From assembly GCA_022843805.1 (NCBI GenBank), contig JALHMY010000056.1:1-60264 (forward strand): 60,264 nt of DNA, read 5' to 3'. A program made the translations under genes and the position numbers. Shown piece by piece: positions 34,702 to 44,448 of the stretch. This stretch comes from Fuerstiella sp. (GTDB taxonomy: Bacteria > Planctomycetota > Planctomycetia > Planctomycetales > Planctomycetaceae). The notes under the pieces were generated by a model. The model was not told where the DNA came from, searched no databases, and was given only the letters and a program-made list of their open reading frames with translations. Numbering within the stretch: the stretch's first letter is position 1; each line of letters begins with the position of its first letter.

Positions 34702-35477
34702 GGATTTTGGTTGTTGAAGATGAGGAGGCGATCGCCAAAGGCCTGAAGTTCAACTTTGAACGGGAAGGCTGGCAGGTCGACACCGTCACCGACGGCATGT
34801 CTGCGCTTGAGCTCTATGAATCCGCTCAGCCGCCAATGGACCTGATCGTTCTCGACCTGATGCTGCCTCAAATGAGCGGTTATGAGACGTGTCGGGCGCT
34901 GCGACGGCTGGATATGGATATTCCTGTGCTGGCACTGACCGCCAGAACGCTCTCTGAAGATAAAGCTCACGCTTTCGACTGTGGCGTCGACCAGTATCTC
35001 ACCAAGCCATTTTCGCTGCCGGAATTGCTGAGTCGTGTTCGCAACCTGCTTGATCGTCGTCGACGTAATCTGGAACGACGAAGTGCCGTTCGTCCCACAG
35101 AAGACGTGATCCGCTTCGGCGATGTGGCTGTGGATTTCGCAAGATTTGAACTCAGACGAGGTTCCGAAGTCTTTTCGCTGACCACCCGAGAACAGGAACT
35201 ACTCCGATACTTCCTGGAAAATGATGGAGTTGTTTTGTCGCGGTCGCGTCTGCAGTCGGATGTCTGGAAGGATTCGCCCGATATCTCCAGCCGCTCAATT
35301 GACAACTTTGTCATGCGACTGCGACGAATGATCGAAACGGACAGCAGTACGCCCAGACATCTGCTGTCCATTCGGGGAACTGGTTATCGGTTTGTTCGGG
35401 AACCATCTCCGGACGGCACTGAAGCCAGCGATTCGGCAGCCAGCGACGGGACGAACGGAGAACATCCGGCCCCGTGA
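34698..35477 (+). CDS. OmpR/PhoB-family response regulator
   Basis: The 259-residue regulator has a receiver domain (1-115; acidic pair E8/D9, phospho-acceptor D53 in LIVLDLMLPQ, K103 in YLTKPF) and a winged-helix DNA-binding domain (about 135-235; TTREQELLRYFLEN, then IDNFVMRLRRMIE and GTGYRFV). It ends with a ~25-residue acidic/polar tail. It is translationally coupled to the histidine kinase by a 4-base overlap. Targets are unknown; the upstream hydrolase or the downstream fae gene are candidates by position only. Confidence 0.95.
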   Translation: MRILVVEDEEAIAKGLKFNFEREGWQVDTVTDGMSALELYESAQPPMDLIVLDLMLPQMSGYETCRALRRLDMDIPVLALTARTLSEDKAHAFDCGVDQYLTKPFSLPELLSRVRNLLDRRRRNLERRSAVRPTEDVIRFGDVAVDFARFELRRGSEVFSLTTREQELLRYFLENDGVVLSRSRLQSDVWKDSPDISSRSIDNFVMRLRRMIETDSSTPRHLLSIRGTGYRFVREPSPDGTEASDSAASDGTNGEHPAP

Positions 35478-35788
35478 ATAATGATAGCAGAGAAGGCTTC
35501 AACTTGCTCCGTCGTCCCCATTGTGTCTGATTTTGAGTGTTTTTTCGGAGTTTCTCCGCCAAAAAATGCGGATCCCACACATCCCTTCGCGAATTCCGCC
35601 GGGGTCAGTTGAAGAACGGACCGGAAAACGCAATCCTTTCCCTAAATCTCGAAGTACCGGCAGATGCCGGGGACTTCGCGGAGGGTGATTTTCGTTCAGG
35701 CGACCACGTCCACAACGCAGGCCGGATGTTTACCGGATTGTCAGCGGTCGCTCTCCTTCGACGGCTGTATTTGAAAAGGGAAAACAAG
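35478..35788. promoter_or_regulatory. Long leader upstream of fae
   Basis: These 311 bases lie between the response regulator and fae. The fae frame stays open upstream to 35537, but the extension lacks family similarity and a ribosome site. A short dyad (CGGAGTTTCTCCG) is near 35544-35556. The fae promoter is expected here; no riboswitch fold was recognised. Confidence 0.4.
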
Positions 35789-36286
35789 ATGTCTATGTAT
35801 GTTGGCGAGGCACTGGTTGGTGATGGTAATGAGATTGCACATATTGACCTGCTGATCGGAGACAAAACCGGTCCTGTTGGAATTGCATTCGCCAATGCTC
35901 TCTCCGATCAGAAGATGGGACACAGCAACCTTCTGGCTGTTCTGACGCCAAACCTTGCGGTTAAGCCAGCGACTGTCATGATCACAAAGGTGACCATCAA
36001 GGGTGCTCGCCAGGCAGTCCAGATGTTTGGCCCTGCTCAGAAAGCTGTGGCAGACGCCGTTGTTGACTGTGTGAAATCAGGCGCTATTCCTAAAGATCAG
36101 TGCGAAAAACTGTGCATCGTCTGCGGTGTCTTCATTCACTGGGAAGCGGCCGACGACAAGAAAATCTATCAGTACAACTACGAAGCCACCAAACTGTCGA
36201 TCGAACGTGCGATGAAGAACCAGCCTTCAATCGACGAAGTACTGTCCAAGCGAGACACAGCCGCTCATCCGTTCTACGTGGCCTAA
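35789..36286 (+). CDS. fae: Formaldehyde-activating enzyme
   Basis: Fae condenses formaldehyde with tetrahydromethanopterin in the H4MPT-linked C1 pathway. The 165-residue product matches the family end to end: [20 protein letters not shown] with the catalytic His of the EIAHID block, [20 protein letters not shown]-type sequence near the end, and [11 protein letters not shown]. The length fits the usual ~165-180. The ATG at 35789 follows AAGGG. Planctomycetes are known to carry H4MPT C1 genes; none of the other pathway genes is in this window, so fae stands alone as its own unit with a strong terminator behind it. A role in formaldehyde detoxification is likely. Confidence 0.95.
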   Translation: MSMYVGEALVGDGNEIAHIDLLIGDKTGPVGIAFANALSDQKMGHSNLLAVLTPNLAVKPATVMITKVTIKGARQAVQMFGPAQKAVADAVVDCVKSGAIPKDQCEKLCIVCGVFIHWEAADDKKIYQYNYEATKLSIERAMKNQPSIDEVLSKRDTAAHPFYVA

Positions 36287-36375
36287 GTCATCGGATCGGA
36301 CTTTAGAACGGTTAAAGTCTGGTCTCGGCGAATCCCTGTTGGACAGATGTGCAGCAGAGGATTCCTGAACTACAG

Positions 36376-36416
36376 AAGCGGACGTGCTGTTCATTCAGCA
36401 CGTCCGCTTTTTTTTT
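36376..36416 (+). terminator. Rho-independent terminator of fae
   Basis: AAGCGGACGTGCTG and CAGCACGTCCGCTT form a perfect 14-bp stem with a 6-base loop, followed by an uninterrupted run of T to 36416. It lies 90 bases after the fae stop codon. This is the clearest intrinsic terminator in the window. Confidence 0.97.
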
Positions 36417-36615
36417 CCGTGTTTCTGCCGTGAAACCTCCCGGTAAAAATGATTTTGCCGCGAGCCTTAAACCACTGTTGGATTCTCCGGGAATCACTTC
36501 TCAATTGTCAGACCACTTCATCGCCCGAAACAGCAGGTACTTGACATGCAGGTGGTCGGAACGTCAGCCTGTTGATGGTTTGAACATGTGTTGAATGATC
36601 CAAGTGAGACGTGCC

Positions 36616-39600
36616 ATGAAACTGCGTACTCTGCTGGCTGCTCTTTGCTGCTTACTGTCCGGATTGTCTTCGAGGCCTGGCTTGTCTCCCGGACTCGGCC
36701 TGACTCCGGCGCACGGACAGGAATCCCCGGAATACAATCGCGATGTGCGGCCGATTCTGATGGATGCCTGCCTGACGTGCCATGGTCCTGACAGTGCATC
36801 ACGAAAGGCGGACCTGCGTCTGGATCAGCGGGACGCCGCGGTGGACATGGGTGCCATCGTTCCTGGCAAACCCGCCGAAAGCGCGATGATTCAGCGAATC
36901 CTGAGTGATGATCCTGAGCAGATAATGCCGCCGCCGGCCATGAAGAAGACACTGTCAGAAAAACAGAAACAGATTCTGGCAGACTGGATTCAGGGGGGCG
37001 CTGTTTATCAGAAGCACTGGTCGCTGATCGCACCCGTTCGTCCGCAGGTGCCCGAGGTTCCGGAAGAACTGAAGGGGCAGTATGCCCAATGGCCCGTGAA
37101 CCCGATTGACAATTTTGTGCTCAGTGGACTGGCAAAGGAAAAACTGACTCCCGCACCACGTGCCGATCGTCATACTCTGGCGAGGAGAGTCAGTCTGGAC
37201 ATCATCGGGCTTCCGCCGGAACCCGAACTGCTGGAATCCTTTGTCACAGATCCGGCGCCGGATTCAGTTGCTCTTGAGAAACTGGTGGACCAGCTGCTGA
37301 AGTCTCCTCACTGGGGCGAGCATCGCGGTCGCTACTGGCTTGACTATGCCCGGTACGCGGATACCCACGGTATTCATTTCGACAACTTCCGTGAGATGTG
37401 GTCTTATCGTGACTGGGTGATCGGTGCGTTCAATCAGAATATGCCCTGGGATCAGTTTACGATTGAGAATCTGGCCGGGGACCTGCTTCCGGGCGCCACT
37501 CTGGATCAGCAGATTGCATCCGGCTTTAACCGATGCAACATGACCACGAATGAAGGTGGCATCATCGATGAAGAATATGCCGTGCTGTATACCCGCGATC
37601 GAACCGAAGCTGTCTCGCAGGTGTGGATGGGGCTGACGTCGGGTTGTGCTGTTTGTCACAGCCACAAGTTTGACCCGCTGAGTCAGCAGGAATTCTATGA
37701 GATGGCAGCCTTCTTCAATAATACAACTCAGAAGGTCCGTGATGGAAACATTAAGGACCCGCCACCGATTGTCGTTGTCCCGGCGGCCTCTGACCGGGAT
37801 CGCTGGTCAGAGATGCCCGGACTGATTGCCGCAGCGAAGCAGAGTCAGGACCAGAGAAAACTGGACTCGCGACCGACTTTTGATTCATGGCTGTCAACCG
37901 CCCTGCCCGAGTCGCTGGGTGATTCAGTTTCTGCAGAGGCATTAAGTCTGCAGGTACTTCTGGATGAAGGAGAAGGTCGAAAAATCCGGGCCACTGTTGA
38001 CAATCAGCCCGCAGAGCTCGAACTGAATGAATCGGCTCAGTGGAGAGACGGGCCCGGTGGTAAAGCGATCGCTGTGCAGGGCGCGGCCTGTGAGATTCCC
38101 GGCTTCGGCGACTTTGAGAAAACGGATGCGTTCACATGTTCGGCATGGGTGCATTTGCCGGCAAATGACTCCAGTGGCCCCATCTGTGCTCGAATGGACA
38201 ATGCGAATGCTCATCGAGGCTGGGACTTCTGGATGCAGCAGCGACGCATTGGCATGCATCTGATTAATGCCTGGCCCGATAAGGCACTGAAAGTTGTCTG
38301 CCGGGAACAGATTCCCGCCAATCAGTGGGTACATGTCGCCGTTTCCTATGACGGGTCGTCACGGTCGTCCGGCCTGAAGATCTATGTGGGAGGAGCTGCT
38401 CAGGAAGTCAATATTGAAAACGACCGGCTGGATGATTCAACGATTCGCACGGAAGTGCCGTTTCGAATTGGTCAGCGAAGCGGTGCTGACGCCTTCAGCG
38501 GAGGCCTTCAGGATCTGCGGGTCTATCGAAGAGTACTCACTGCTGCCGAAGTGGATTCGCTCGCCAAACTGAGTCGCTACGAGAGAGTACTGGCCAAAGC
38601 GGACGATCAGCGTACAGCCGAAGAAAAGGATGAACTCTACGGTTACTGGCTAACTCGCTTTGATGACTCATGGAAAACTCTGACCAGCCAGCTGTCCGCC
38701 TTGCAGAAGGAAGAAGCGGATATCAAAGCACGAGGAACGATTGCTCATGTGATGCATGAGAAATCCGAACCGGCAACAGCCTGGATATTGTATCGCGGAG
38801 AATACGACCAGCGGCGAGAACAGGTGTTTCCGGATACTCCGGAAGCTTTGCCCGCGTTTCCCGACTCTCTTCCGAAGAATCGCCTGGGTTTCGCTCAGTG
38901 GCTGTTGCTCCCCGACCATCCTCTGACGGCTCGAGTCACTGTAAATCGTTACTGGCAGGAGGTTTTTGGAACCGGTCTTGTCAGGACTGCCGGTGATTTT
39001 GGGGTATCGGGAGAATTGCCATCCAATCAGGAATTGCTGGACTGGCTGGCCGTCGATTTTCGTGAATCCGGATGGGATGTAAAGCGGCTGATCAAAATGA
39101 TCGTCATGTCGTCCACCTATCAGCAGTCGGCACAGGTGACTCCGGAAAAGCTGGATGCAGATCCGACAAATCGCCTTCTGTCGCGGGGACCTCGATTCCG
39201 GATGGATGCGGAAATGGTGCGGGACTATGCACTGACGGTCAGCGGACTTTTGGTTCCCAAACTGGGCGGTCCCAGCGTCAGGCCTTATCAGCCCGAAGGC
39301 GTCTGGGAAGCGATTGCCATGAATGTGAGTAATACTCGCAGTTACACACGAGACTCAGGCGAGTCCCTCTATCGACGCAGCATGTACACTTTCGTTAAAC
39401 GCATGGCACCACCGGCTTCGATGGACATCTTCAATGCGCCCAATCGGGAGTTGTGTGTCGTTCGACGTGATCGAACCAATACTCCTTTGCAGGCACTTGT
39501 CACGCTGAATGACGAGCAATTTATCGAAGCAGCCAGAAATCTGGCCCAGCGTCTGATGAAGCACAGCACGACCGTTGACGAACGATTGAACCAGCTGAGT

Positions 39601-39822
39601 GAACGAGTGCTGTGTCGTGAGTTTCGTGCACAGGAAAGGCCGGTGGTCGAGCAGTCACTTCAGCAGTTGCTGGCATTTTATACGGAGCACCCGGACGAGG
39701 CCACGCAACTGATCCGAGTTGGTGAGTCCGTGGCAGATGCGGCTCTGAGTCCTGCGGAACTGGCCGCGTGGACCATGCTGTGCAATGAAATCCTGAATCT
39801 GGATGAAGTTCTGAATAAATAA
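36616..39822 (+). CDS. PSD1/planctomycete cytochrome c domain protein (PSCyt1-DUF1549-LamG-DUF1553)
   Basis: The 1068-residue exported protein has a signal peptide (MKLRTLLAALCCLLSGLSS), a PSCyt1 haem site CLTCH at 52-56, a DUF1549 (PSCyt2) domain (about 140-400, with HWGEHRGRYWLDYARYAD and a further CAVCHSHK motif), a LamG/concanavalin-like insert (about 470-650; FTCSAWVHLPA, then GGLQDLRVYRRVLT), and a C-terminal DUF1553 (about 740-1000; ARVTVNRYWQEVFG, then RRDRTNTPLQALVTLND). The ATG at 36616 is preferred because it starts the signal peptide. The DUF1501 partner follows 63 bases later. The pair is a hallmark of planctomycetes, thought to act in periplasmic oxidation or binding of polymers, but no function is proven. 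Confidence 0.95.
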   Translation: MKLRTLLAALCCLLSGLSSRPGLSPGLGLTPAHGQESPEYNRDVRPILMDACLTCHGPDSASRKADLRLDQRDAAVDMGAIVPGKPAESAMIQRILSDDPEQIMPPPAMKKTLSEKQKQILADWIQGGAVYQKHWSLIAPVRPQVPEVPEELKGQYAQWPVNPIDNFVLSGLAKEKLTPAPRADRHTLARRVSLDIIGLPPEPELLESFVTDPAPDSVALEKLVDQLLKSPHWGEHRGRYWLDYARYADTHGIHFDNFREMWSYRDWVIGAFNQNMPWDQFTIENLAGDLLPGATLDQQIASGFNRCNMTTNEGGIIDEEYAVLYTRDRTEAVSQVWMGLTSGCAVCHSHKFDPLSQQEFYEMAAFFNNTTQKVRDGNIKDPPPIVVVPAASDRDRWSEMPGLIAAAKQSQDQRKLDSRPTFDSWLSTALPESLGDSVSAEALSLQVLLDEGEGRKIRATVDNQPAELELNESAQWRDGPGGKAIAVQGAACEIPGFGDFEKTDAFTCSAWVHLPANDSSGPICARMDNANAHRGWDFWMQQRRIGMHLINAWPDKALKVVCREQIPANQWVHVAVSYDGSSRSSGLKIYVGGAAQEVNIENDRLDDSTIRTEVPFRIGQRSGADAFSGGLQDLRVYRRVLTAAEVDSLAKLSRYERVLAKADDQRTAEEKDELYGYWLTRFDDSWKTLTSQLSALQKEEADIKARGTIAHVMHEKSEPATAWILYRGEYDQRREQVFPDTPEALPAFPDSLPKNRLGFAQWLLLPDHPLTARVTVNRYWQEVFGTGLVRTAGDFGVSGELPSNQELLDWLAVDFRESGWDVKRLIKMIVMSSTYQQSAQVTPEKLDADPTNRLLSRGPRFRMDAEMVRDYALTVSGLLVPKLGGPSVRPYQPEGVWEAIAMNVSNTRSYTRDSGESLYRRSMYTFVKRMAPPASMDIFNAPNRELCVVRRDRTNTPLQALVTLNDEQFIEAARNLAQRLMKHSTTVDERLNQLSERVLCREFRAQERPVVEQSLQQLLAFYTEHPDEATQLIRVGESVADAALSPAELAAWTMLCNEILNLDEVLNK

Positions 39823-39885
39823 GGGTGCCTGTGGAAACCGGTCACACTTGTCCTTTTCGCAGTTACTCAGACAGGAGCAGCCACA

Positions 39886-41370
39886 ATGGTGCCTTTTGAA
39901 GAATTTCAGCGCAATATGACTCGCCGATTCCTGTTCTCACGGGGATCTCACCTGCTGGGAACAGCTGCCCTGGCCTCTCTGATGGGCGGTCCTGGACGAG
40001 GTTTGGCGGCGGAAGGCAGTTCCGGAGCAACATCGGATTCCGGCAGTCTCTCCGGAGCGATTCCAACTCAGCTGCCGCCGCGAGTCAAACACATTATCTA
40101 TCTGCATATGGTCGGCGGACCCCCGCAGATGGATTTGTATGACTATAAGCCCGTGATGAATGACTGGTATGACAAGGATCTTCCGGAAACCATCCGCAAA
40201 GGCCAGCGTCTGACCACGATGACCAGCGGCCAGGCCCGTTTCCCGATCGCACCTTCAAAGTTTGCGTTTGAACAGTGCGGACAGTCCGGGATGTGGGTTT
40301 GCGAACTGTTGCCCTGGACGAAAAAAGTGGTTGATGAAATGGTGTTCGTGCGAAGCATGTACACCGAGGCGATCAACCATGAACCCGCCATCAGTCTGAT
40401 GCAGACCGGAAATCAGGTTACGGGACGCCCCTGTCTGGGCAGCTGGATGTCGTATGGTCTGGGATCACTGAATGAGAACCTGCCGTCATTTGTCGTGATG
40501 GTTGCTCGTCCCACAAACACGGAGCAGGTACAGGCGATCTCCGCCCGACTCTGGTCGTCGGGATATTTGCCAGGCGAACATGCGGGCACCGCTTTTCGGA
40601 CGGCTGGAGACCCCATTCTTTTTATCAACAACCCGAACGGCGTGACTTCGCCGGTCCGCAGAACAACACTGGATGCCGTGTCTCGTCTGAATCAGCTGAA
40701 TTACGAAATGGTCGGCGATCCGGAAATCCATACGCGTATTCAGCAGTATGAACTGGCGTTTCGCATGCAGAGCAGCGTGCCGGAGCTGACTGATCTGGCT
40801 TCAGAACCTCAGTCGACCTATGAATTGTATGGTGAATCGGCTCGGCAGCCGGGAACATTTGCCAATACAACCCTGCTGGCTCGTCGGATGGTCGAGCGTG
40901 GAGTTCGTTTTGTGCAGATCTATCACAATAACTGGGATACGCACGGCAATGTGGCTGGTCGGCTTCCAGATCAGTGCCGGGACGTTGATCAGGCAACCTT
41001 CGGTCTGATCAACGATCTGAAGCAGCGTGGAATGCTTGATCAGACTCTGGTGATCTGGGGTGGCGAGTTTGGCCGCACAGTGTACTCACAGGGCGGTCTT
41101 TCAAAGACCAACTACGGCCGAGACCATCATCCGCGATGTTTTACAATGTGGATGGCAGGAGGTGGATTTAAGGGTGGAACGATTTATGGCGAGACCGATG
41201 ATTTCTCGTACAACATTGTCCGCGACCCGGTCCACATTCGTGACTTCCATGCAACGGTCCTGCATCAGCTGGGTTATGAACACGAACGAATGACATTCAA
41301 GTATCAGGGCCTCGATCAGCGTCTGACCGGAGTATTGCCGACCCGAGTGATCAACGAAATACTCAGTTAA
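39886..41370 (+). CDS. DUF1501 protein with Tat-type signal
   Basis: The 494-residue protein has a twin-Arg leader (TRRFLFSRGSHLLGTAALAS) and the DUF1501 core related to the alkaline-phosphatase/sulfatase fold: YLHMVGGPPQMDLYDYKP, then INHEPAISLMQTGNQVTGRP, IYHNNWDTHGN, VIWGGEFGRT and NYGRDHHPRCFTMWMAGGG. The metal-ligand-like His and Asp residues in the last blocks are present. AGGAG eight bases before the ATG at 39886 sets the start. It is the standard partner of the upstream PSCyt/DUF1553 protein. Tat export suggests folding with a cofactor in the cytoplasm. The substrate is unknown. Confidence 0.95.
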   Translation: MVPFEEFQRNMTRRFLFSRGSHLLGTAALASLMGGPGRGLAAEGSSGATSDSGSLSGAIPTQLPPRVKHIIYLHMVGGPPQMDLYDYKPVMNDWYDKDLPETIRKGQRLTTMTSGQARFPIAPSKFAFEQCGQSGMWVCELLPWTKKVVDEMVFVRSMYTEAINHEPAISLMQTGNQVTGRPCLGSWMSYGLGSLNENLPSFVVMVARPTNTEQVQAISARLWSSGYLPGEHAGTAFRTAGDPILFINNPNGVTSPVRRTTLDAVSRLNQLNYEMVGDPEIHTRIQQYELAFRMQSSVPELTDLASEPQSTYELYGESARQPGTFANTTLLARRMVERGVRFVQIYHNNWDTHGNVAGRLPDQCRDVDQATFGLINDLKQRGMLDQTLVIWGGEFGRTVYSQGGLSKTNYGRDHHPRCFTMWMAGGGFKGGTIYGETDDFSYNIVRDPVHIRDFHATVLHQLGYEHERMTFKYQGLDQRLTGVLPTRVINEILS

Positions 41371-41662
41371 TCTGTCACCATCTGTGACATCTGTGGTTAA
41401 AAAAGACGGCTCTGACAACACATGATGTGCGTGGATGAATAAGAGAAGTTGATCCAAAGCGAGCAAATCCCGGAGAATGTATTTTCTTCCTGCCGGGTTA
41501 GAAAATGCTTCATCGCGTTGCCGTACCGGATGAAGGCACGGAATCTATTGATTGAATCAATAGGTCTGCAGTGTGTTATAGATTTGTTGTTACTCATCCG
41601 CTGTCTACCATTGCGTCGATGATCATTTGCCGGCTGGCGTCACTTTCTCTGGAGTTCGAGCG

Positions 41663-41929
41663 ATGAAATGCCCCGTGTGCGAATCCAACCTGCAAATGAC
41701 TGAACGATCGGGCGTTGAAATCGACTACTGTCCTGCATGCCGCGGAGTATGGCTGGATCGCGGCGAACTTGACAAGATCATCGAAAGGTCGGGCCGTGAC
41801 ACCGATACAGGACGATTGTCAGCCGACCGCGAGCGGCACTACGAATCATCGGATTCTGCTTCGTCCAGGGAAGCATCGCGTCCAAAGAAGCGTGAATCAT
41901 TCTGGAGCGAATTGTTCGATTTCGGCTGA
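41663..41929 (+). CDS. Zinc-ribbon (TFIIB-type) protein
   Basis: The 88-residue protein has an N-terminal zinc ribbon (CPVCESNL, then YCPACRGVWLDRGELDKI, the zf-TFIIB family signature) and a charged, probably disordered tail ending in KKRESFWSELFDFG, typical of this family in many bacteria. The ATG at 41663 is supported by GGAG eight bases upstream; the longer frame to 41627 is not. Function unknown. Confidence 0.93.
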   Translation: MKCPVCESNLQMTERSGVEIDYCPACRGVWLDRGELDKIIERSGRDTDTGRLSADRERHYESSDSASSREASRPKKRESFWSELFDFG

Positions 41930-41970
41930 TCGCCTTATCCCTCAGTCAGTTGACACGACGGAATATTGAC

Positions 41971-42365
41971 GGCAGCAATGACATGATGAAAGAAGAACGG
42001 GTGACTGATGTCGAAGAAGCGAGAGGCACGTTGATTGCCGAACAGGCTCGGCGGGTGTCACTGCAACTCTGGAAGAAGAATTTGGCAGAAAAATTTCAGG
42101 GCAGAAAAATGAATCGCAGACGGGGTTCCACAACACGATGAACGATCGATCGCTGCCTTGTGGAACCCTTTCAGGGTTCGGAGCAAACGACCATCACGAA
42201 CCTGGGGTGCGCCGCTTCGCGTCGACCCCAGGCTTTGTTGTGAAACCCGTTCCGGGTTGAATCGCACTGTGTCTCACTCAAAAAATGCTTCACAGCATTG
42301 CCGTCGCGTGATGTTCATCGCAGTCCAGCAACTCCAGCCCCAGCGTTGCCCGCATGGCATTTGCC
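41971..42365. repeat. ~396-bp direct repeat, left copy
   Basis: This stretch matches 44449-44845 at well over 90 percent by eye, with a few substitutions and small indels. It contains sub-elements seen alone elsewhere: a TTGGCAGAAAAATTTC / GGCAGAAAAATGAAT module (also at 49626-49681), a CCTGGGGT...ACCCCAGG hairpin and an AACCCGTTCCGGGTT hairpin. A short open frame (41950-42141) crosses it but is not kept in the right copy, so I do not call it a gene. Confidence 0.95.
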
Positions 42366-42413
42366 TGCGCACAATCCAGATGGAAGATGAAAATGGAATA
42401 TGCCACCCGGTCA

Positions 42414-43547
42414 TCAGTTTCGTTTTCGTGCATGTCGTCGAAACAGCCAGACGGATGCGATCATCACGATGATCGTGAGGTTCAAAGTGATGATAATCGC
42501 TGTGGCGTTCGATCGCTCCGGAGCAGGGCTTTCCACCTTCTGCGGATATCGATTCGGAAGTTGCTCAACCGCATCTGAAAGCGTTTCCGCGGCCTTTGTT
42601 GTCGTCACGACGTTTCGCACAGGAGTATCAACATTCGGACGATGGTCGATCAGGCGACCGCCTGGACAGGCCTTCTGCAAGGCTGCCAGTGTGAATTCTC
42701 GATCCGATGGGCCTTGTTCCAGATCCCGAAATGAAAAAATATACGTGTGATATGCTTTGCTGTCGCCCCAGGCATTGATCACCTGCACGGTCGCAGTTCC
42801 GGGATGGATAACGTTGTCCTGTCGCTTCCATTCATATTCGTAAATCCAGAATGCTTTGGCAAGCCCTGCAAACAATTCGAACTTAACAACTCGCCAGTCC
42901 CATTCGGCGGATAGGACGTAACGATAATACGACCCTTGAAATTTGACCAGCACAATGGCAGTGTCGGCTGTCAGGGATTCGAACTCGAAACTACCTTCAC
43001 CAACCCTCTGAGCGTCGATAACCGATTCACCGTGACGAACGAAGAATGGAATGAGTTGCTCGCGAAGATCAAAATGTCCAGCAGTGGTGATAAACAACAT
43101 CGTATCATCGTCATTTCGGATGGCAAATTGGCACCCGTTTGGCTTCAGCCGGTCATCAATGCGAACGCTGAGAATCGACGTACCGTCCGCAATCAGTTCC
43201 ACTCGGTCAAAAGCGCGAGTCGTTACAGGTTCTGCTGATCTGGTAACGAGAGCCTGCCAGAGAGCTGTATCGCGCAGCTCAAACTCTGAATCATGGATTG
43301 TATTCGATTTTCCATCCGGACCGATCCAGACCAGTTCGCCGCGTCCCCGGCAGACCTTCCATCGCTCCCAGTCTTCGAAATGCCTCTGACAGCATTCACG
43401 CAGCAGCTCCTCTGGCGACTGATCAGCCGAAAGTGCGATTTCCGGAAACGACCAAGTCAGTACGGCAAGTAACGCAGCTGACAGCATTTTTGCGTGCAAC
43501 GCAATCTGCTCGATTCTTAATCGTTTCTCATGTTCCGGGTAATACAT
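42414..43547 (-). CDS. Exported protein of unknown family with C-terminal membrane anchor
   Basis: The 377-residue product has an N-terminal hydrophobic signal (MLSAALLAVLTWSFPEIA from residue 21) and a C-terminal transmembrane helix (about 350-368, IIITLNLTIIVMIASVWLF) followed by RRHARKRN, so it is anchored with its bulk outside the cytoplasm. The body looks beta-rich, with a LolA-like flavour (FDRVELIADGTSILSVRIDD), but I cannot assign a family. The start may be the ATG at 43547 or at 43487. Its 5' end overlaps the 3' end of a broken MauE-DUF1573 gene by 31 bases on the same strand, so the two were probably an operon. Both lie between the two 396-bp repeats. Confidence 0.72.
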   Translation of the reverse strand: MYYPEHEKRLRIEQIALHAKMLSAALLAVLTWSFPEIALSADQSPEELLRECCQRHFEDWERWKVCRGRGELVWIGPDGKSNTIHDSEFELRDTALWQALVTRSAEPVTTRAFDRVELIADGTSILSVRIDDRLKPNGCQFAIRNDDDTMLFITTAGHFDLREQLIPFFVRHGESVIDAQRVGEGSFEFESLTADTAIVLVKFQGSYYRYVLSAEWDWRVVKFELFAGLAKAFWIYEYEWKRQDNVIHPGTATVQVINAWGDSKAYHTYIFSFRDLEQGPSDREFTLAALQKACPGGRLIDHRPNVDTPVRNVVTTTKAAETLSDAVEQLPNRYPQKVESPAPERSNATAIIITLNLTIIVMIASVWLFRRHARKRN

Positions 43548-44025
43548 GGAATTCTCTCGTAAAACCGAACGGATTTCCGACGGGCGAACACTCTAATGAC
43601 TTTCCCGAGACTTTGCTTTGGCGTGACAAGCACCTGATCAATGGCAGTAACGCGGATCGGCACAAGATGCGACTCTGTTTCAGAAACGCGTAACACAAGT
43701 TCGCCAGCCTCTGAAATCGCAGATGGTGCAGCAGTGACCGTGATGGATTGTTCCTCACCTGGAGCCAGGTGCCCACAGCAGCTTCGAACCCTATGACAGA
43801 AAGTAACAGATGTTGAGAAGCCAGAAGACCGTCGCCGAGGAGAATGGCCGGAGCATTTATCATCTTCGCTCCTGCGCCGAACAGCAGTATTGCCGCGATG
43901 GGAAACCTCAGTGGCCAGTGGTACGTTGCCAGTTGGTTTCCTGATGTACCAGCAGGCGATGGTATGATCATCGCACCTGATGTCTCAGTTGCCAATCTCT
44001 GCACACACATGCCACTTGAGTTCAT
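43517..44025 (-). pseudogene. Broken MauE/DoxX-like and DUF1573 fusion gene
   Basis: Starting from the ATG at 44025 (AGGGG upstream) the frame encodes the first half of a MauE/DoxX-type membrane protein: RFPIAAILLFGAGAKMINAP, then SVIGFEAAVGTWL. At about 43770-43790 the coding potential moves to another frame, which reads SCCGHLAPGEEQSITVTAAP, then ELVLRVSETESHLVPIRV: the end of a DUF1573 domain with its Cys-Gly-x-Leu-x-Pro-Gly-Glu block. That frame stops at TAA 43517. MauE-DUF1573 fusions are common in planctomycetes. Here an internal deletion has joined the two halves out of frame, removing the last membrane helices and most of DUF1573. Confidence 0.65.
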
Positions 44026-44448
44026 CGTGATGTCCCCTTTTCGAATCAGGAACACGTCAGAGCGTTACTCTTTTTCAAACAGCGCACGGCGCACATGTTT
44101 GATGATCGTACATGCTCGGCGATCTGATGAGGGATGACTCGCAGAGCAATCTGTGAAAATGAGCCGCGGGCAAAGCCAGCATTTATAAAAGCTAAACCCA
44201 TTCCCGTACGTTATGTTCAGGGCAAGGGGCCAAGGGGGCCAGATTGATTCGCGTAGTAAGAGTGATTCTCCATGAAGGATTTTGATTGTCAATCCCGGTT
44301 TAAGAAACTTTGATAGAAACGGAGCAGGCTATGGAAGAGCAGCTTGACACAACTCGGGGGGCCATATGTTGGGCGAGACGCTAAGTGACATGCCCGTCAG
44401 CCAGCGAACCACCAAACATGCTACCTCCTCAGGTGATTTTGATTGCGA
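44026..44448. other. Non-coding region between broken gene and right repeat copy
   Basis: These 423 bases hold no convincing gene. Short frames lack ribosome sites and family similarity. The part nearest 44025 is the leader of the broken MauE-type gene. Confidence 0.4.

Noticed and set aside
35537..35788. N-terminal extension of Fae
   Set aside because: The extra 84 residues have no family similarity; the ATG at 35789 has a good ribosome site and gives the normal Fae length.
41950..42141. Short frame in the left 396-bp repeat
   Set aside because: The same frame is interrupted in the right copy (stop after about 22 codons), so it is not under coding constraint.
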